A stretch of 64,000 nt of DNA from Streptomyces spirodelae. Its GTDB lineage: Bacteria; Actinomycetota; Actinomycetes; Streptomycetales; Streptomycetaceae. The notes under the pieces were generated by a model. The model searched no databases, was not told the DNA's origin, and saw only the letters and a program-made list of their open reading frames with translations. The DNA is taken from the NCBI RefSeq assembly GCF_017676385.1, contig NZ_JAFFZN010000003.1, positions 1 to 64,000 of the forward strand, given 5' to 3'. The translations under genes were made by a program, and so were the position numbers. Positions within the stretch are counted from its first letter, which is position 1, and each line of letters starts with the position of its first letter. This document shows, one piece after another, positions 1 through 8,917 of the stretch.

Positions 1-657
1 GGATTGGCGGGCTGTGGCGCGCCAGTCGATGGAACGGGTGTCGTCGCCCGGCACATAGTCGCGGACGCTGTCGAACTCGGTTCCTTCCCCGCGGGTCAGG
101 ATGCTGGTGCGGCCATCGAGTTCTCGAAGACGTACCAGCTTTGCGGGCAGGTGCTTGCGGCTGGGAAAGGCGGGGAGGACGCGGACCGTCCAGGGAACGT
201 GGTGGTGGCCTTGGCGGGCGGCGAGTCCGAGCGGCCCGAACGAGCGGACGGTGACGCGTTGGGCCTTGTGGTCGCCGCGCCGGGTGGGCTGGAGCGTGGT
301 GGTGACACGGCGCCGCTCGCCGGGAGGGATGTGGAGCTCGTGCCGACCGGGGTGGGGTGCGGCATCGGACGGCCAGCTGCTCGGAGGCCAGGAATCTCTG
401 AGATAGGCGCGCAAGGGGCGACGGGTGGGATTGCTGATCACAAGAGAGGCGAGCATACGTTCGCCAAGTCGAACTGAGGTATCACCGCTTCGAGTGAACA
501 GAAGCCGATTCACTGGCGCCGCCAGCAGCAGGTCCACGACGATGGCAAGCAGCAACGGAAGTTCGACAGCGAGGAGACCGGTCCAACTGGGCAGCACGAG
601 GCCCACGATGAGCGTTCCCAGTGCCGCTATGAGCGGTGTTCTGCCGGTGAAAGCCAT
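1..657 (-). CDS. DUF58 domain protein (C-terminal end cut off by window)
   Basis: Reading leftward from the ATG at 657 gives 219 codons without a stop, so the C-terminus lies outside the window. The N-terminus has two hydrophobic stretches (about residues 8-25 and 30-47). Near the window edge is the DUF58 hallmark FDSVRDYVPGDDTRSIDW, which makes this family clear. DUF58 proteins are VWA-like and almost always sit next to a MoxR AAA+ ATPase, as here (18 nt after the MoxR stop at 676). The pair is thought to act in chaperone-like or envelope assembly work, but the precise role is unknown. Last visible gene of the minus-strand operon 5021-1. Confidence 0.9.
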   Translation of the reverse strand, partial: MAFTGRTPLIAALGTLIVGLVLPSWTGLLAVELPLLLAIVVDLLLAAPVNRLLFTRSGDTSVRLGERMLASLVISNPTRRPLRAYLRDSWPPSSWPSDAAPHPGRHELHIPPGERRRVTTTLQPTRRGDHKAQRVTVRSFGPLGLAARQGHHHVPWTVRVLPAFPSRKHLPAKLVRLRELDGRTSILTRGEGTEFDSVRDYVPGDDTRSIDWRATARQS

Positions 658-675
658 GGAAGGGGTCCGGATCTC

Positions 676-1641
676 TCAGCGGGGAACCTGGGTGTGGGCC
701 AGGATCGAGTTGAGGACGCTGTCGGCGGTGACGCCTTCCATCTCGGCTTCGGGCCGCAGTTGGATCCGGTGTCGCAGCGTGGGCAGGGCGAAGGCTTTGA
801 CGTCGTCGGGAATGACGTAGTCGCGGCCGGTGAGCCAGGCCCAGGCACGGGCTGTGGAAAGCAGAGCGGTAGCGCCTCGGGGGGAGACACCGAGGGAGAG
901 TGAGGGGGATTCGCGAGTGGCACGGCAGATATCCACTATGTAGCCGGTGACCTCGGAAGACACCGACGTCTGCGTGACGGCTGCGCGCGCGGCTGCGATC
1001 TCGGCGGGGCCCGCGACAGGACGCACGCCCATCCCCGGAAGGTCTCGGGGGTCGAAACCTTCGGCATGGCGGGTGAGGACGTCGATCTCGGTCTCGCGTG
1101 AGGGCAGTGAGATGTTCAGCTTCAGCAGGAAGCGGTCGAGTTGTGCTTCTGGAAGCGGATAGGTGCCCTCGTACTCGACCGGGTTCTGGGTGGCGGCAAC
1201 GAGAAAGGGCTCCGGAAGTGAGCGTGGCGCGCCGTCGACGGAGACCTGGTGTTCCTCCATGGCCTCCAGGAGCGCGGCCTGTGTCTTGGGTGGAGTGCGG
1301 TTGATCTCGTCGGCGAGAAGGAGGTTGGTGAATACCGGGCCGGGCTGGAAGGAGAACTCGGCGGTTCGGGAGTCGTAGACCAGCGATCCGGTGACGTCGC
1401 TGGGCATCAGGTCCGGGGTGAACTGCACACGTTTTGTGTCGAGTTCCAGAGCTGTGGCCAGTGTCCGCACGAGGAGGGTCTTGGCCACGCCGGGTACGCC
1501 CTCGAGCAGGACATGGCCCCGGCACAGCAGCGCGACGACGAGCCCGGTGACCGCTGCGTCCTGTCCTACGACGGCCTTGGAGATTTCCTGGCGCAGGGCT
1601 TCGAGGGCGCTGCGGGCGCTGTCAGAGGAGGGGGCGCTCAC
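676..1641 (-). CDS. MoxR-family AAA+ ATPase
   Basis: 321 residues from a GTG start at 1641. Walker A GVPGVAKT lies at residues 48-55 and Walker B LLADEINR at about 108-115, followed by PPKTQAALLEAMEE, typical of MoxR ATPases, and a C-terminal lid domain. The start overlaps the stop of the upstream DUF4350 gene in GTGA (1638-1641), so translation is probably coupled. MoxR proteins work with DUF58/VWA partners as ATP-driven chaperones for assembly or metal insertion. The MoxR-DUF58-DUF4129-DUF4350 grouping is common in actinomycetes and points to a membrane-associated complex. The substrate is not known. Confidence 0.95.
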   Translation of the reverse strand: MSAPSSDSARSALEALRQEISKAVVGQDAAVTGLVVALLCRGHVLLEGVPGVAKTLLVRTLATALELDTKRVQFTPDLMPSDVTGSLVYDSRTAEFSFQPGPVFTNLLLADEINRTPPKTQAALLEAMEEHQVSVDGAPRSLPEPFLVAATQNPVEYEGTYPLPEAQLDRFLLKLNISLPSRETEIDVLTRHAEGFDPRDLPGMGVRPVAGPAEIAAARAAVTQTSVSSEVTGYIVDICRATRESPSLSLGVSPRGATALLSTARAWAWLTGRDYVIPDDVKAFALPTLRHRIQLRPEAEMEGVTADSVLNSILAHTQVPR

Positions 1642-2924
1642 GAGGAGATGTCCTTGTCTCTCGGTGGTCGTGGCAAGTCTGAGGGGGAGGTGAAGTGCTG
1701 TTCGAGCTGGTCGAGGCGATTCGCGAGCTCCAGTAGCGTGGCGTCGTCCTGAGGAGGTGGCCCGAAGAGAAGCTCTCGCAGGATGGGCTCGTCGAGTGGA
1801 GGCCCGTCACCGAGGGGGGAGCGGCCTGATGCCTGGCCGACCAGGGCGGGGATCAGTACCTCGATGAGGTGGGCCTTGGTAAGGGGCACTCCGAGCAACG
1901 GCGCGAGGTGGGCGCGGGTGGCGGCGCGCAGGGCGTCGGCTGCGTGGCCGCGGTCGTTGGCCTTGCGGTAGAGGCGGGACCGGCCTTCGGTGGCCTCGGC
2001 TGCCGGAATGGTGACCGGCAGAGGTTCGGTGACGAGGGGGCCGAGGCGTCGGGCCCTCCATACGGCGGCGAGGACGGCCGCGAGGGCGAGCTGAATGGCG
2101 GCCCACGACCAGCCGCGGGGCAGGAGATCGAAGAAGCCGCGTTCCTGGCCGTCGGCGGGAGCGGCGTCGGTGGGCAGGTACCAGAGGAGGTGTGGGCGGG
2201 AGCCCAGGAGTTGGAGGCTGAGAGAAGCATTGCCGTGGTCGGCGAGGTGTTTGTTGCGGAGAGGGTCGGCGGCGCCCAGGAGAACGGTGTCGCGGCCGGC
2301 TGACGAGGGGAGGCGCAGCAGGTTGGCGCGGCCGTCGCTCAGATAACAGCTCTCGGCCCGGCCGGCGTTGGTGGTGTAGCCGTATCCGCCGAGGTCGGTG
2401 TCGCCCGCACGGCGGGCGGCGGGGAAGTCGCAGTCCGGCGGTGTCGGCCGGACGGGGGCCCGGCCGGTGGTGCGTATGCCGTGGGTGAGGGCGGCGGTTG
2501 CTGCGGGGCCGGGGGCGAGGAGGACGGTGCGGCCGGAGCGCCTGGTGGCTGCACGGATGTCGCTGAGCTGGCGCTCGGAGAGGGAGTTGGGGAAGGGAAC
2601 GAGGAGAGTGGTGTCGGGTCCGGTCTGTCGGCGGGCGGCTGCGGAGGTGTTGAGGACTGTGGTGTGTACGCCACGGTCGGTGAGGAGCCTTGAGAGGGCC
2701 TTGCTGCCGTAGGGGGTGGCCGAGCGGGGGTCGAGTGAGCCGGTGTGTTCACTGGAGCGGAGGGCGGCGAGGGTTACTCCGGCCAGCGCGAGGACGGTTG
2801 CGGCCAGGAGCAGGCCGCGGGCCCGGCGCCACAGGTGGCGTGCTGTCGGTGACGTCCATGTAGGGGCGGTTGCCGAAGGGGAGTCAGGGGCTCGCGGGGT
2901 CGTGGTGGTGGGAGCCGTGGTCAT
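1638..2924 (-). CDS. DUF4350 domain membrane protein
   Basis: 428 residues starting at the ATG 2924 (MTTAPTTTT). A longer open frame extends upstream but overlaps the DUF4129 gene and is not coding. One N-terminal membrane segment (RGLLLAATVLALAGVTLAAL, about residues 37-56) is followed by an extracytoplasmic domain starting SATPYGSKALSRLLTDRGV, the DUF4350 signature. A second membrane segment (SWAAIQLALAAVLAAVW) precedes a cytoplasmic tail. The stop/start junction with the upstream gene is TGATG, and with MoxR is GTGA, so the operon is tightly coupled. DUF4350 resembles GATase1-like folds but has no assigned function. Confidence 0.9.
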   Translation of the reverse strand: MTTAPTTTTPRAPDSPSATAPTWTSPTARHLWRRARGLLLAATVLALAGVTLAALRSSEHTGSLDPRSATPYGSKALSRLLTDRGVHTTVLNTSAAARRQTGPDTTLLVPFPNSLSERQLSDIRAATRRSGRTVLLAPGPAATAALTHGIRTTGRAPVRPTPPDCDFPAARRAGDTDLGGYGYTTNAGRAESCYLSDGRANLLRLPSSAGRDTVLLGAADPLRNKHLADHGNASLSLQLLGSRPHLLWYLPTDAAPADGQERGFFDLLPRGWSWAAIQLALAAVLAAVWRARRLGPLVTEPLPVTIPAAEATEGRSRLYRKANDRGHAADALRAATRAHLAPLLGVPLTKAHLIEVLIPALVGQASGRSPLGDGPPLDEPILRELLFGPPPQDDATLLELANRLDQLEQHFTSPSDLPRPPRDKDISS

Positions 2925-3658
2925 CAAGCAGGCCCTCCGCGGTCGGCGGGGCCTGGGGAGGCGAGGGCCGTGGGCTGAGCGGGGATGGTGTGAAGGAGGG
3001 TGTGGTCGAGGTCGCGGAGGAGGGTGTAGGCGGTCTGGTCGGCGGCTCGGCCGGCGTAGGTGACCTCGTCGAAGGAGCGTGCTGCGGCGCGGGGTTGGTC
3101 GGTGTAGCCGGTGAGGACGGTGCCTGCCTCGGCGGCGGCTTCGTCGGCGGTGCGGCCCGGCCGTGGGTCGAGCAGCGCGCGTTCTTCCAGGGAGCGGACG
3201 AGGGCCCGCATCCGTTCCTGGACGGCCGCGCTCCAGTGGCCGGCGGCTGCGTGCGCCTCGGCAGCGGCCCGGTGGCCGGCTGCGTTGGCGGGGCGGTTGG
3301 TGAAGAGGGGAGTGGTGCCTGTGGTGGGTGCGGGGCGGAGCTTGCCCAGGCGTACGCGGAGGGCGATGAGAAGGAGGACGAGGAGGAGTGCGAGGGCGGT
3401 GAGTCCCACCCAGCCGCCCGGGGCGACTCCCGTCGCGGTGCTGAGCAGGTCGGTGAGGCGGTCCCACAGCCAGTCGAGGGCGCGCTGGAGGAAGCTGGGG
3501 TCGTGCTCGTGGTATTCGGGCCGGGACAGCTCACGTTCGGCGTCGTGGAGCGCCGGAAGCCGGGGGGTGGTGACGGGGGCGCCGTTCCCTTCACCGGTCG
3601 CCGCCCGGTGTAGGGCTGCGGTGTGGCGGGCGAGGGCGCCGACATGTCCCCCCGGCAT
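2924..3658 (-). CDS. DUF4129 domain membrane protein
   Basis: 244 residues if the ATG at 3658 is used. A GTG at codon 29 (VTTPRLP) is an alternative start just before the conserved region. The motif RELSRPEYHEHDPSFLQRALDW is typical for actinobacterial DUF4129 proteins. One membrane segment spans about residues 83-102. The cytoplasmic C-terminal half carries the DUF4129 core (VQERMRALVRSLEERALLDPRPGRTADE). DUF4129 domains also occur fused to transglutaminases and accompany MoxR/DUF58 pairs. It lies 4 nt after the membrane protein gene at 3663 and overlaps the DUF4350 start by one base. Confidence 0.9.
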   Translation of the reverse strand: MPGGHVGALARHTAALHRAATGEGNGAPVTTPRLPALHDAERELSRPEYHEHDPSFLQRALDWLWDRLTDLLSTATGVAPGGWVGLTALALLLVLLLIALRVRLGKLRPAPTTGTTPLFTNRPANAAGHRAAAEAHAAAGHWSAAVQERMRALVRSLEERALLDPRPGRTADEAAAEAGTVLTGYTDQPRAAARSFDEVTYAGRAADQTAYTLLRDLDHTLLHTIPAQPTALASPGPADRGGPA

Positions 3659-3662
3659 GCCG

Positions 3663-5021
3663 TCAGCTTCCCGGGGCCGTGGGGCCGGGGTCCTGGTGGT
3701 CGAAGCCGGGGACGCCCGCCGCCCGGGCCAGTTCGAGGTCGAGAGCCTCGCGGCGGATGCGCTGGTCGAGGTAGAGGAGGGCGGTGATGCCCGCGCTCAG
3801 GGGGAGGGAGACGGCCGAGGCGAGGACGGAGCCGATGCCGCTGATGATCAGGGAGGTCCAGCCAGTGGCGGCGGCCGGGTCGGTGAGCGTGTCTCCACCG
3901 CTGACGAGGGCGGAGATGGCGGTGGCCGGCACCGAGACCACAAGGGAGATGGCGATGACGAGAAGGAGGGCGAGGAGCTGAATCCCCAGGATGCGCCACC
4001 AACTGCCGCGTACGAGCTTGACTGAGCGGCGCATGGAGGCGAAGAGGCCCTGCTTCTCCAGCATCAGGGCCGGGGGCGCGAGGCAGAGCCGGACCCAGAC
4101 CCAGGCGGTGAGGGCGATGCCGGCCAGCAGCCCGAAGAAGAGAAGCAGCACCGCAGGACCGACCGGGCCGGCGGCGGCCACGAGGATGCCCGGAAGCAGG
4201 CAGCCCAGGAGGACGAGGCAGACCAGGAGGGGAATGAGAATCAGCAGGCCGAACAGGCGCAGGAGCTGAGGGCGGGCGTCACGCCAGGCTTCACCGAGAG
4301 TGACCTGGCGGCCCAGGACCGCGCGGCTGACGACCACGGTGAGCAGGGCAGTGGCGATCACGCTGCCGAGCATTCCGACGACCCCGGTCACGCCGACGGT
4401 GCCGAGCGTGCCGGAGAGGGCGTTGTTCAGGTCCTCGCTGGTCGGGTTGTCGTTGTTGGCGAGGGCTTCGAGTTCACTGGTGTCGCCGAACCAGAAGCGC
4501 AAGGTGATGACCGAGACCAGTTCGGTGAGGACGGCGACGGCCAGGGAGATGCCCAGGGCGGTGCGCCAGTGGGCGCGCATGGCGCTGACGGAGCCGTCGA
4601 GGATCTCACCGACGCCCAGCGGGCGGAGCGGTATGACGCCGGGTTTCGCGGCGGGCGGGGGCGGGGCCCAGCCGGAGTTCCAGCGGTGGGCAGGGCCGGG
4701 ACCGGGGGGTGGGGCGGCTCCCCAGCCGCCGGTCGGGCCGCTCGCTCGGCCGGGGTGCTGCCTGGGGACCGGGCCGCGGCCCTTTCGCAGGCCCCTGCCT
4801 TCCTCCTGGGCGCCCAGCGGCCAGCCCTGGGGCGCGGCGGGGGGCTGGTCGGCGGCCCAGTTGCGGGGGCGGTCGTCCTCGGTGGGGCGGGGTGTCTCCT
4901 CGGATGTGGTGCGCTCCGTGCCGTCGCCCTGGGTTCCCTCGTCATCCTTTCCGGGCGTGCCGGAGGGTTGGGGGTCGGGCGAGGGGGATCCGGGCGAAGC
5001 CCAGCCCGGGGAGTCGTTCAC
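3663..5021 (-). CDS. Multi-pass membrane protein (GDPD membrane-domain-like)
   Basis: 452 residues. Roughly the first 140 are disordered and rich in Pro, Gly and charged residues. Then LRPLGVGEILDGSVSAMRAHWRTALGISLAV begins a domain with about six hydrophobic segments, including a Leu/Val/Ile-rich run near the middle. This 'ILDGS...' start is seen in proteins annotated as glycerophosphoryl diester phosphodiesterase membrane domain. No catalytic GDPD domain is present, so this is only the membrane part and enzyme activity should not be assumed. First gene of the operon running to DUF58, divergent from mtnA across 131 bp. Confidence 0.8.
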   Translation of the reverse strand: MNDSPGWASPGSPSPDPQPSGTPGKDDEGTQGDGTERTTSEETPRPTEDDRPRNWAADQPPAAPQGWPLGAQEEGRGLRKGRGPVPRQHPGRASGPTGGWGAAPPPGPGPAHRWNSGWAPPPPAAKPGVIPLRPLGVGEILDGSVSAMRAHWRTALGISLAVAVLTELVSVITLRFWFGDTSELEALANNDNPTSEDLNNALSGTLGTVGVTGVVGMLGSVIATALLTVVVSRAVLGRQVTLGEAWRDARPQLLRLFGLLILIPLLVCLVLLGCLLPGILVAAAGPVGPAVLLLFFGLLAGIALTAWVWVRLCLAPPALMLEKQGLFASMRRSVKLVRGSWWRILGIQLLALLLVIAISLVVSVPATAISALVSGGDTLTDPAAATGWTSLIISGIGSVLASAVSLPLSAGITALLYLDQRIRREALDLELARAAGVPGFDHQDPGPTAPGS

Positions 5022-5152
5022 GTGAGGTCACCTCGTATGGGTAGTCCCGTGCCTGGTGGGTTGCCATCGTGCCACGGGGCGGGGCCGGCGAGGCCAGCCG
5101 GGAGCGGGCGACGCTCTTCAAGCGACCTGCGCTGAGCAGGCAGACTGGACGG

Positions 5153-6316
5153 ATGGCTGAAGAGTGTGTGCCCGTCATCCGTTATGAGGAGTTGCCGGAG
5201 GGGCCGGTTGTCGTGCTCCTTGACCAGACGCGGCTGCCCGCGGAAGAGGCCGAGCTGGTGTGCACGGACGTGCCTGCCCTGGTGGACGCGATCTGCTCGT
5301 TGGCGGTGCGGGGCGCACCGGTGCTGGGCATCGCAGGCGGGTACGGCGTCGCGCTGGCGGCGGCGCGCGGCTTCGACGTGGCGGACGCGGCGGAGCAGCT
5401 GGCACACGCTCGGCCGACGGCGGTGAATCTCGCGTACGGGGCACGGCGGGTGGAGGCCGCCTACCGGGAGGCGCTCGGTGCGGGCCGCGGGGAGGCGCAC
5501 GCGGCCGCGCAGGCGCTGGCGGAGGCCAGGGCGCTGCACCGGGAGGACGCGGAGGCGAGCGACCGGATGGCGGAGCACGGGAGTGCGCTGCTGGCAGAGC
5601 TTGTGCCCGGCGGTGGGATGCGGGTGCTGACGCACTGCAACACCGGGCGGCTGGTCTCGGGCGGGAGCGGCACGGCGCTGGCCGTGCTCAAGGCGGTGCA
5701 CCGGGCCGGTGAGCTGCGGCGGCTGTGGGTGGGGGAGACGCGGCCGCTGTTGCAGGGTGCGCGGCTGACGGCGTACGAGGCGGCCGAGGAGGGGATGGCG
5801 TACAGCGTGCTCGCGGACGGCGCGGCAGGGTCGCTGTTCGCGGCCGGTGAGGTGGACGCGGTGGTGGTGGGGGCCGACCGGATCGCGGCGGACGGTTCCG
5901 TGGCGAACAAGGTCGGGACGTATTCGCTGGCGGTGCTCGCAGGGCACCATGGGGTGCCGTTCGTGGTGGTGGCTCCGGTGACGACGATCGACCTGGACAC
6001 GGCGTCGGGCAGCGAGATCGAGGTCGAGCAGCGGGCGGTGTATGAGGTGACCGAGGGGCCCTGGGCGAGACCGCTGGGTCCCGGGGCGGGCCCTGGCGGG
6101 GGGCCGGGGGGAGGTCCGGGCCTGGGCCCGGCGCTGGCTCCGGTGGGGGCGCACGCCTACAATCCTGCGTTCGATGTGACGCCGTCCGCGCTGGTCACTG
6201 CCGTGGTGACGGACGAGGGAGTGGCCTCCCCGGTGACGCCCGAAGGGATCGCGGAACTGTGTTCCACATCACGCATGAGGGCGTCGCGGTCGGCTGATGG
6301 GATGATGAAGTCATGA
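5153..6316 (+). CDS. mtnA: S-methyl-5-thioribose-1-phosphate isomerase
   Basis: 387 residues from the ATG at 5153 (MAEECVPVIRYEE). The frame is open further upstream but that stretch is not conserved-looking. MtnA isomerises methylthioribose-1-phosphate to methylthioribulose-1-phosphate in methionine salvage. Active-site candidates are Cys162 in THCNTGRL and Asp242 in GADRI, and SGGSGTAL and NPAFDVTP are family motifs. An unusual insert of about 28 Gly/Pro-rich residues (303-330) lies just before AYNPAFDVTP, where homologues have a short loop. The stop overlaps the mtrA start in ATGA (6313-6316), so mtrA may be translated from this transcript. Confidence 0.95.
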   Translation: MAEECVPVIRYEELPEGPVVVLLDQTRLPAEEAELVCTDVPALVDAICSLAVRGAPVLGIAGGYGVALAAARGFDVADAAEQLAHARPTAVNLAYGARRVEAAYREALGAGRGEAHAAAQALAEARALHREDAEASDRMAEHGSALLAELVPGGGMRVLTHCNTGRLVSGGSGTALAVLKAVHRAGELRRLWVGETRPLLQGARLTAYEAAEEGMAYSVLADGAAGSLFAAGEVDAVVVGADRIAADGSVANKVGTYSLAVLAGHHGVPFVVVAPVTTIDLDTASGSEIEVEQRAVYEVTEGPWARPLGPGAGPGGGPGGGPGLGPALAPVGAHAYNPAFDVTPSALVTAVVTDEGVASPVTPEGIAELCSTSRMRASRSADGMMKS

Positions 6317-6990
6317 AGGGACGCGTCCTTGTCGTCGATGACGACACCGCACTGGCAGAGATGCTCGGCATTGTGCTGCGCGGAGAAGGCTTTGAACCGT
6401 CGTTCGTCGCGGACGGCGACAAGGCGCTTGCCGCCTTTCGGGAGACCAAGCCGGACCTGGTGCTGCTCGACCTGATGCTGCCGGGGAGGGACGGCATCGA
6501 GGTGTGCCGCCTGATCCGCGCGGAGTCCGGGGTGCCGGTGGTCATGCTCACGGCCAAGAGCGACACGGTTGATGTGGTGGTCGGGCTGGAGTCGGGGGCT
6601 GACGACTACATCGTCAAGCCGTTCAAGCCGAAGGAGCTGGTGGCACGTATCAGGGCTCGGCTGCGCCGGTCCGAGGAGCCGGCGCCCGAGCAGCTGGCCA
6701 TCGGCGATCTGGTGATCGATGTGGCCGGGCACTCGGTCAAGCGGGACGGGCAGTCCATAGCACTGACCCCGCTCGAATTCGATCTTCTGGTGGCGCTGGC
6801 GCGCAAGCCGTGGCAGGTCTTCACCCGTGAGGTCCTGCTCGAGCAGGTGTGGGGCTATCGGCATGCCGCGGACACCCGCCTGGTGAACGTCCATGTGCAG
6901 CGGCTGCGCTCCAAGGTGGAGAAGGACCCGGAGCGGCCGGAGATCGTGGTGACCGTGCGCGGCGTGGGCTACAAGGCCGGGCCCAGCTGA
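6313..6990 (+). CDS. mtrA: Response regulator MtrA
   Basis: 225 residues, OmpR/PhoB type. The receiver domain has acidic residues Asp9-Asp11, phospho-acceptor Asp53 (LVLLDLMLPG), Thr80 and Lys102 (IVKPF). The C-terminal winged helix ends in the usual VVTVRGVGYKAG. MtrA is the conserved actinobacterial regulator of cell-wall and division genes and, in Streptomyces, of development and specialised metabolism. It starts on the last bases of mtnA (ATGA), and mtrB follows after one base, then lpqB, the canonical MtrAB-LpqB module. Confidence 0.97.
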   Translation: MKGRVLVVDDDTALAEMLGIVLRGEGFEPSFVADGDKALAAFRETKPDLVLLDLMLPGRDGIEVCRLIRAESGVPVVMLTAKSDTVDVVVGLESGADDYIVKPFKPKELVARIRARLRRSEEPAPEQLAIGDLVIDVAGHSVKRDGQSIALTPLEFDLLVALARKPWQVFTREVLLEQVWGYRHAADTRLVNVHVQRLRSKVEKDPERPEIVVTVRGVGYKAGPS

Positions 6991-6991
6991 G

Positions 6992-8917
6992 ATGACCCGT
7001 AACACCGCACCGCATCGTGCCGGTGGGGGTCGGAGCACAGGCCGCGAGTCCGATATATCCAAATTCGGGCGTCTGTGGCGAAGTGGTGTTCTTTTCTCCG
7101 ACGGCCTCCTCCCAGAGGGCGCGACCGGTCCTGGTGCGCGCCCCATGGTGCGTTTCTTTGTGCGGTGGGTACGCAGGCCGCTGCTGCCGGTGATGCGGCT
7201 GTGGCGGCGCAACATCCAGCTCCGGGTGGTGGTGGCCACCCTGCTGCTCTCCCTCGCGGTCGTGCTGCTGCTGGGGCTCGTGGTCATCGGGCAGGTCCGC
7301 AACGGCCTGCTGGAGGCCAAGGAGCAGACTGCGCAGAGCCAGGCATCGGGAGGGTTCGCCGCCGCCGAGCGGATGGCCGACAGCGCGGAAAGCGGGCCCA
7401 GCGGCGAGGACAGCATCCGCGGCAGCAGGAGCGCCCAGAACTCGGGCACCTGGCTGAACAACCTGGTCGAGCAGCTCGCCAGCAGCGGCCAGGGCGTCTA
7501 TTCGGTGGTGGCGCTCGGCTCCGAGAACAGCGAGTCGCCGTTCCTGGGCAACAGCAGCCTGACCACGCGCGGGCCGCGGTTCTCCGGTGACATCCGCCCG
7601 GAGGAGAGCGTCCCAGCGGACCTGCGCAAGGCCCTGGACGACGAGCCAGGGCCGCACCGCCGCTACGCGCGGGTCTACCGGCAGGACCACAGCAGTGACC
7701 CGGCGCTGATCGTCGGAAAGCGGCTCAACGACGCGCGCGGCAATCCCTACCAGCTCTACTACGTCTTCCCCTTCACCCAGGAGGAGGAGTCGCTGAACCT
7801 GGTCAAGGGCACGCTGGCGACGGCCGGAGTGTTCGTCGTGGTGCTGCTGGGTGCGATCGCGTGGCTGGTGGTGCGGCAGGTGGTGACGCCCGTACGGATG
7901 GCGGCCGGGATCTCCGAGCGGCTGGCGGCCGGGCGGCTCCAGGAGCGGATGAAGGTCACCGGTGAGGACGACATCGCCCGTTTGGGGGAGTCCTTCAACA
8001 AGATGGCCCAGAACCTCCAGGGCAAGATCCAGCAGCTGGAGGAGCTGTCCCGGATGCAGCGCCGCTTCGTCTCGGACGTCTCGCACGAGCTGCGGACGCC
8101 GCTGACGACGGTGCGCATGGCCGCCGATGTGATCCACGAGGCGCGTGAGGACTTCGATCCGGCGACCGCGCGCTCGGCCGAGCTGCTGCTCGGACAGCTC
8201 GACAGGTTCGAATCGCTGCTGGCCGATCTGCTGGAGATCAGCAGGTTCGACGCGGGCGCCGCCAACCTGGAGGCCGCCCCGGTGGATCTGCGCGATGTGG
8301 TCCACCGCGTGGTCGAGGGCTGTGAGCCGCTCGCCGAGCGCAAGGGCGGCAGGATTCTGGTGCGGGGCGACGAGCAGCCCGTGATCGCGGAGGTGGACGG
8401 CCGCAGGATCGAGCGGGTGCTGCGCAACCTGGTCGACAACGCCGTCGAGCACGGTGAGGGCCGTGACGTCGTCGTGCGGCTGGCGACCGGGGGCGGCGCG
8501 GTGGCGGTGGCGGTACGGGACTACGGTGTCGGCCTCAAGGAGGGCGAGGCGGAGCGCGTCTTCAACCGCTTCTGGCGCGCCGACCCGGCGCGGGCCCGTA
8601 CCACCGGGGGCACGGGGCTCGGGCTGTCGATCGCGCTGGAGGACGCGCGGCTGCACGGCGGCTGGCTGCGGGCCTGGGGCGCGCCGGGGGACGGTTCGCA
8701 GTTCCTGCTCGTCCTGCCCTGCACGGCCGGAGAGCCGCTGCGCGGGTCGCCGCTGCGGCTGGAGCCGGAGGACTCGCGCAGAAAGCGGCAGCAAGCACGC
8801 GAGCGGCAGCGGCCGGCCGCCGCGTCGGTGGGCGCCGCGTCGGTGTCGGCCGGACGGACCGGCGAGGGCGTACGGAACGACGAGCGAGTGAGACGGTCCG
8901 GAGAGGAGCGCGGATGA
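6992..8917 (+). CDS. mtrB: Sensor histidine kinase MtrB
   Basis: 641 residues. The order is a cytoplasmic N-terminal tail, a first membrane segment (VVVATLLLSLAVVLLLGLVV), a Ser/Gly-rich extracytoplasmic sensor region, and a second membrane segment (GVFVVVLLGAIAWLVV, near residue 275). HAMP, HisKA with His365 (SDVSHELRTPLTT) and HATPase_c (NLVDNAVEH; GTGLGLSIALEDARLHGG) follow. It phosphorylates MtrA. The C-terminal 60 or so residues are Arg-rich and disordered. The stop overlaps lpqB in ATGA. Confidence 0.96.
   Translation: MTRNTAPHRAGGGRSTGRESDISKFGRLWRSGVLFSDGLLPEGATGPGARPMVRFFVRWVRRPLLPVMRLWRRNIQLRVVVATLLLSLAVVLLLGLVVIGQVRNGLLEAKEQTAQSQASGGFAAAERMADSAESGPSGEDSIRGSRSAQNSGTWLNNLVEQLASSGQGVYSVVALGSENSESPFLGNSSLTTRGPRFSGDIRPEESVPADLRKALDDEPGPHRRYARVYRQDHSSDPALIVGKRLNDARGNPYQLYYVFPFTQEEESLNLVKGTLATAGVFVVVLLGAIAWLVVRQVVTPVRMAAGISERLAAGRLQERMKVTGEDDIARLGESFNKMAQNLQGKIQQLEELSRMQRRFVSDVSHELRTPLTTVRMAADVIHEAREDFDPATARSAELLLGQLDRFESLLADLLEISRFDAGAANLEAAPVDLRDVVHRVVEGCEPLAERKGGRILVRGDEQPVIAEVDGRRIERVLRNLVDNAVEHGEGRDVVVRLATGGGAVAVAVRDYGVGLKEGEAERVFNRFWRADPARARTTGGTGLGLSIALEDARLHGGWLRAWGAPGDGSQFLLVLPCTAGEPLRGSPLRLEPEDSRRKRQQARERQRPAAASVGAASVSAGRTGEGVRNDERVRRSGEERG

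Noticed and set aside
4-477. Plus-strand frame over the first bases
   Set aside because: Opposite to the DUF58 gene, whose family motif is clear.
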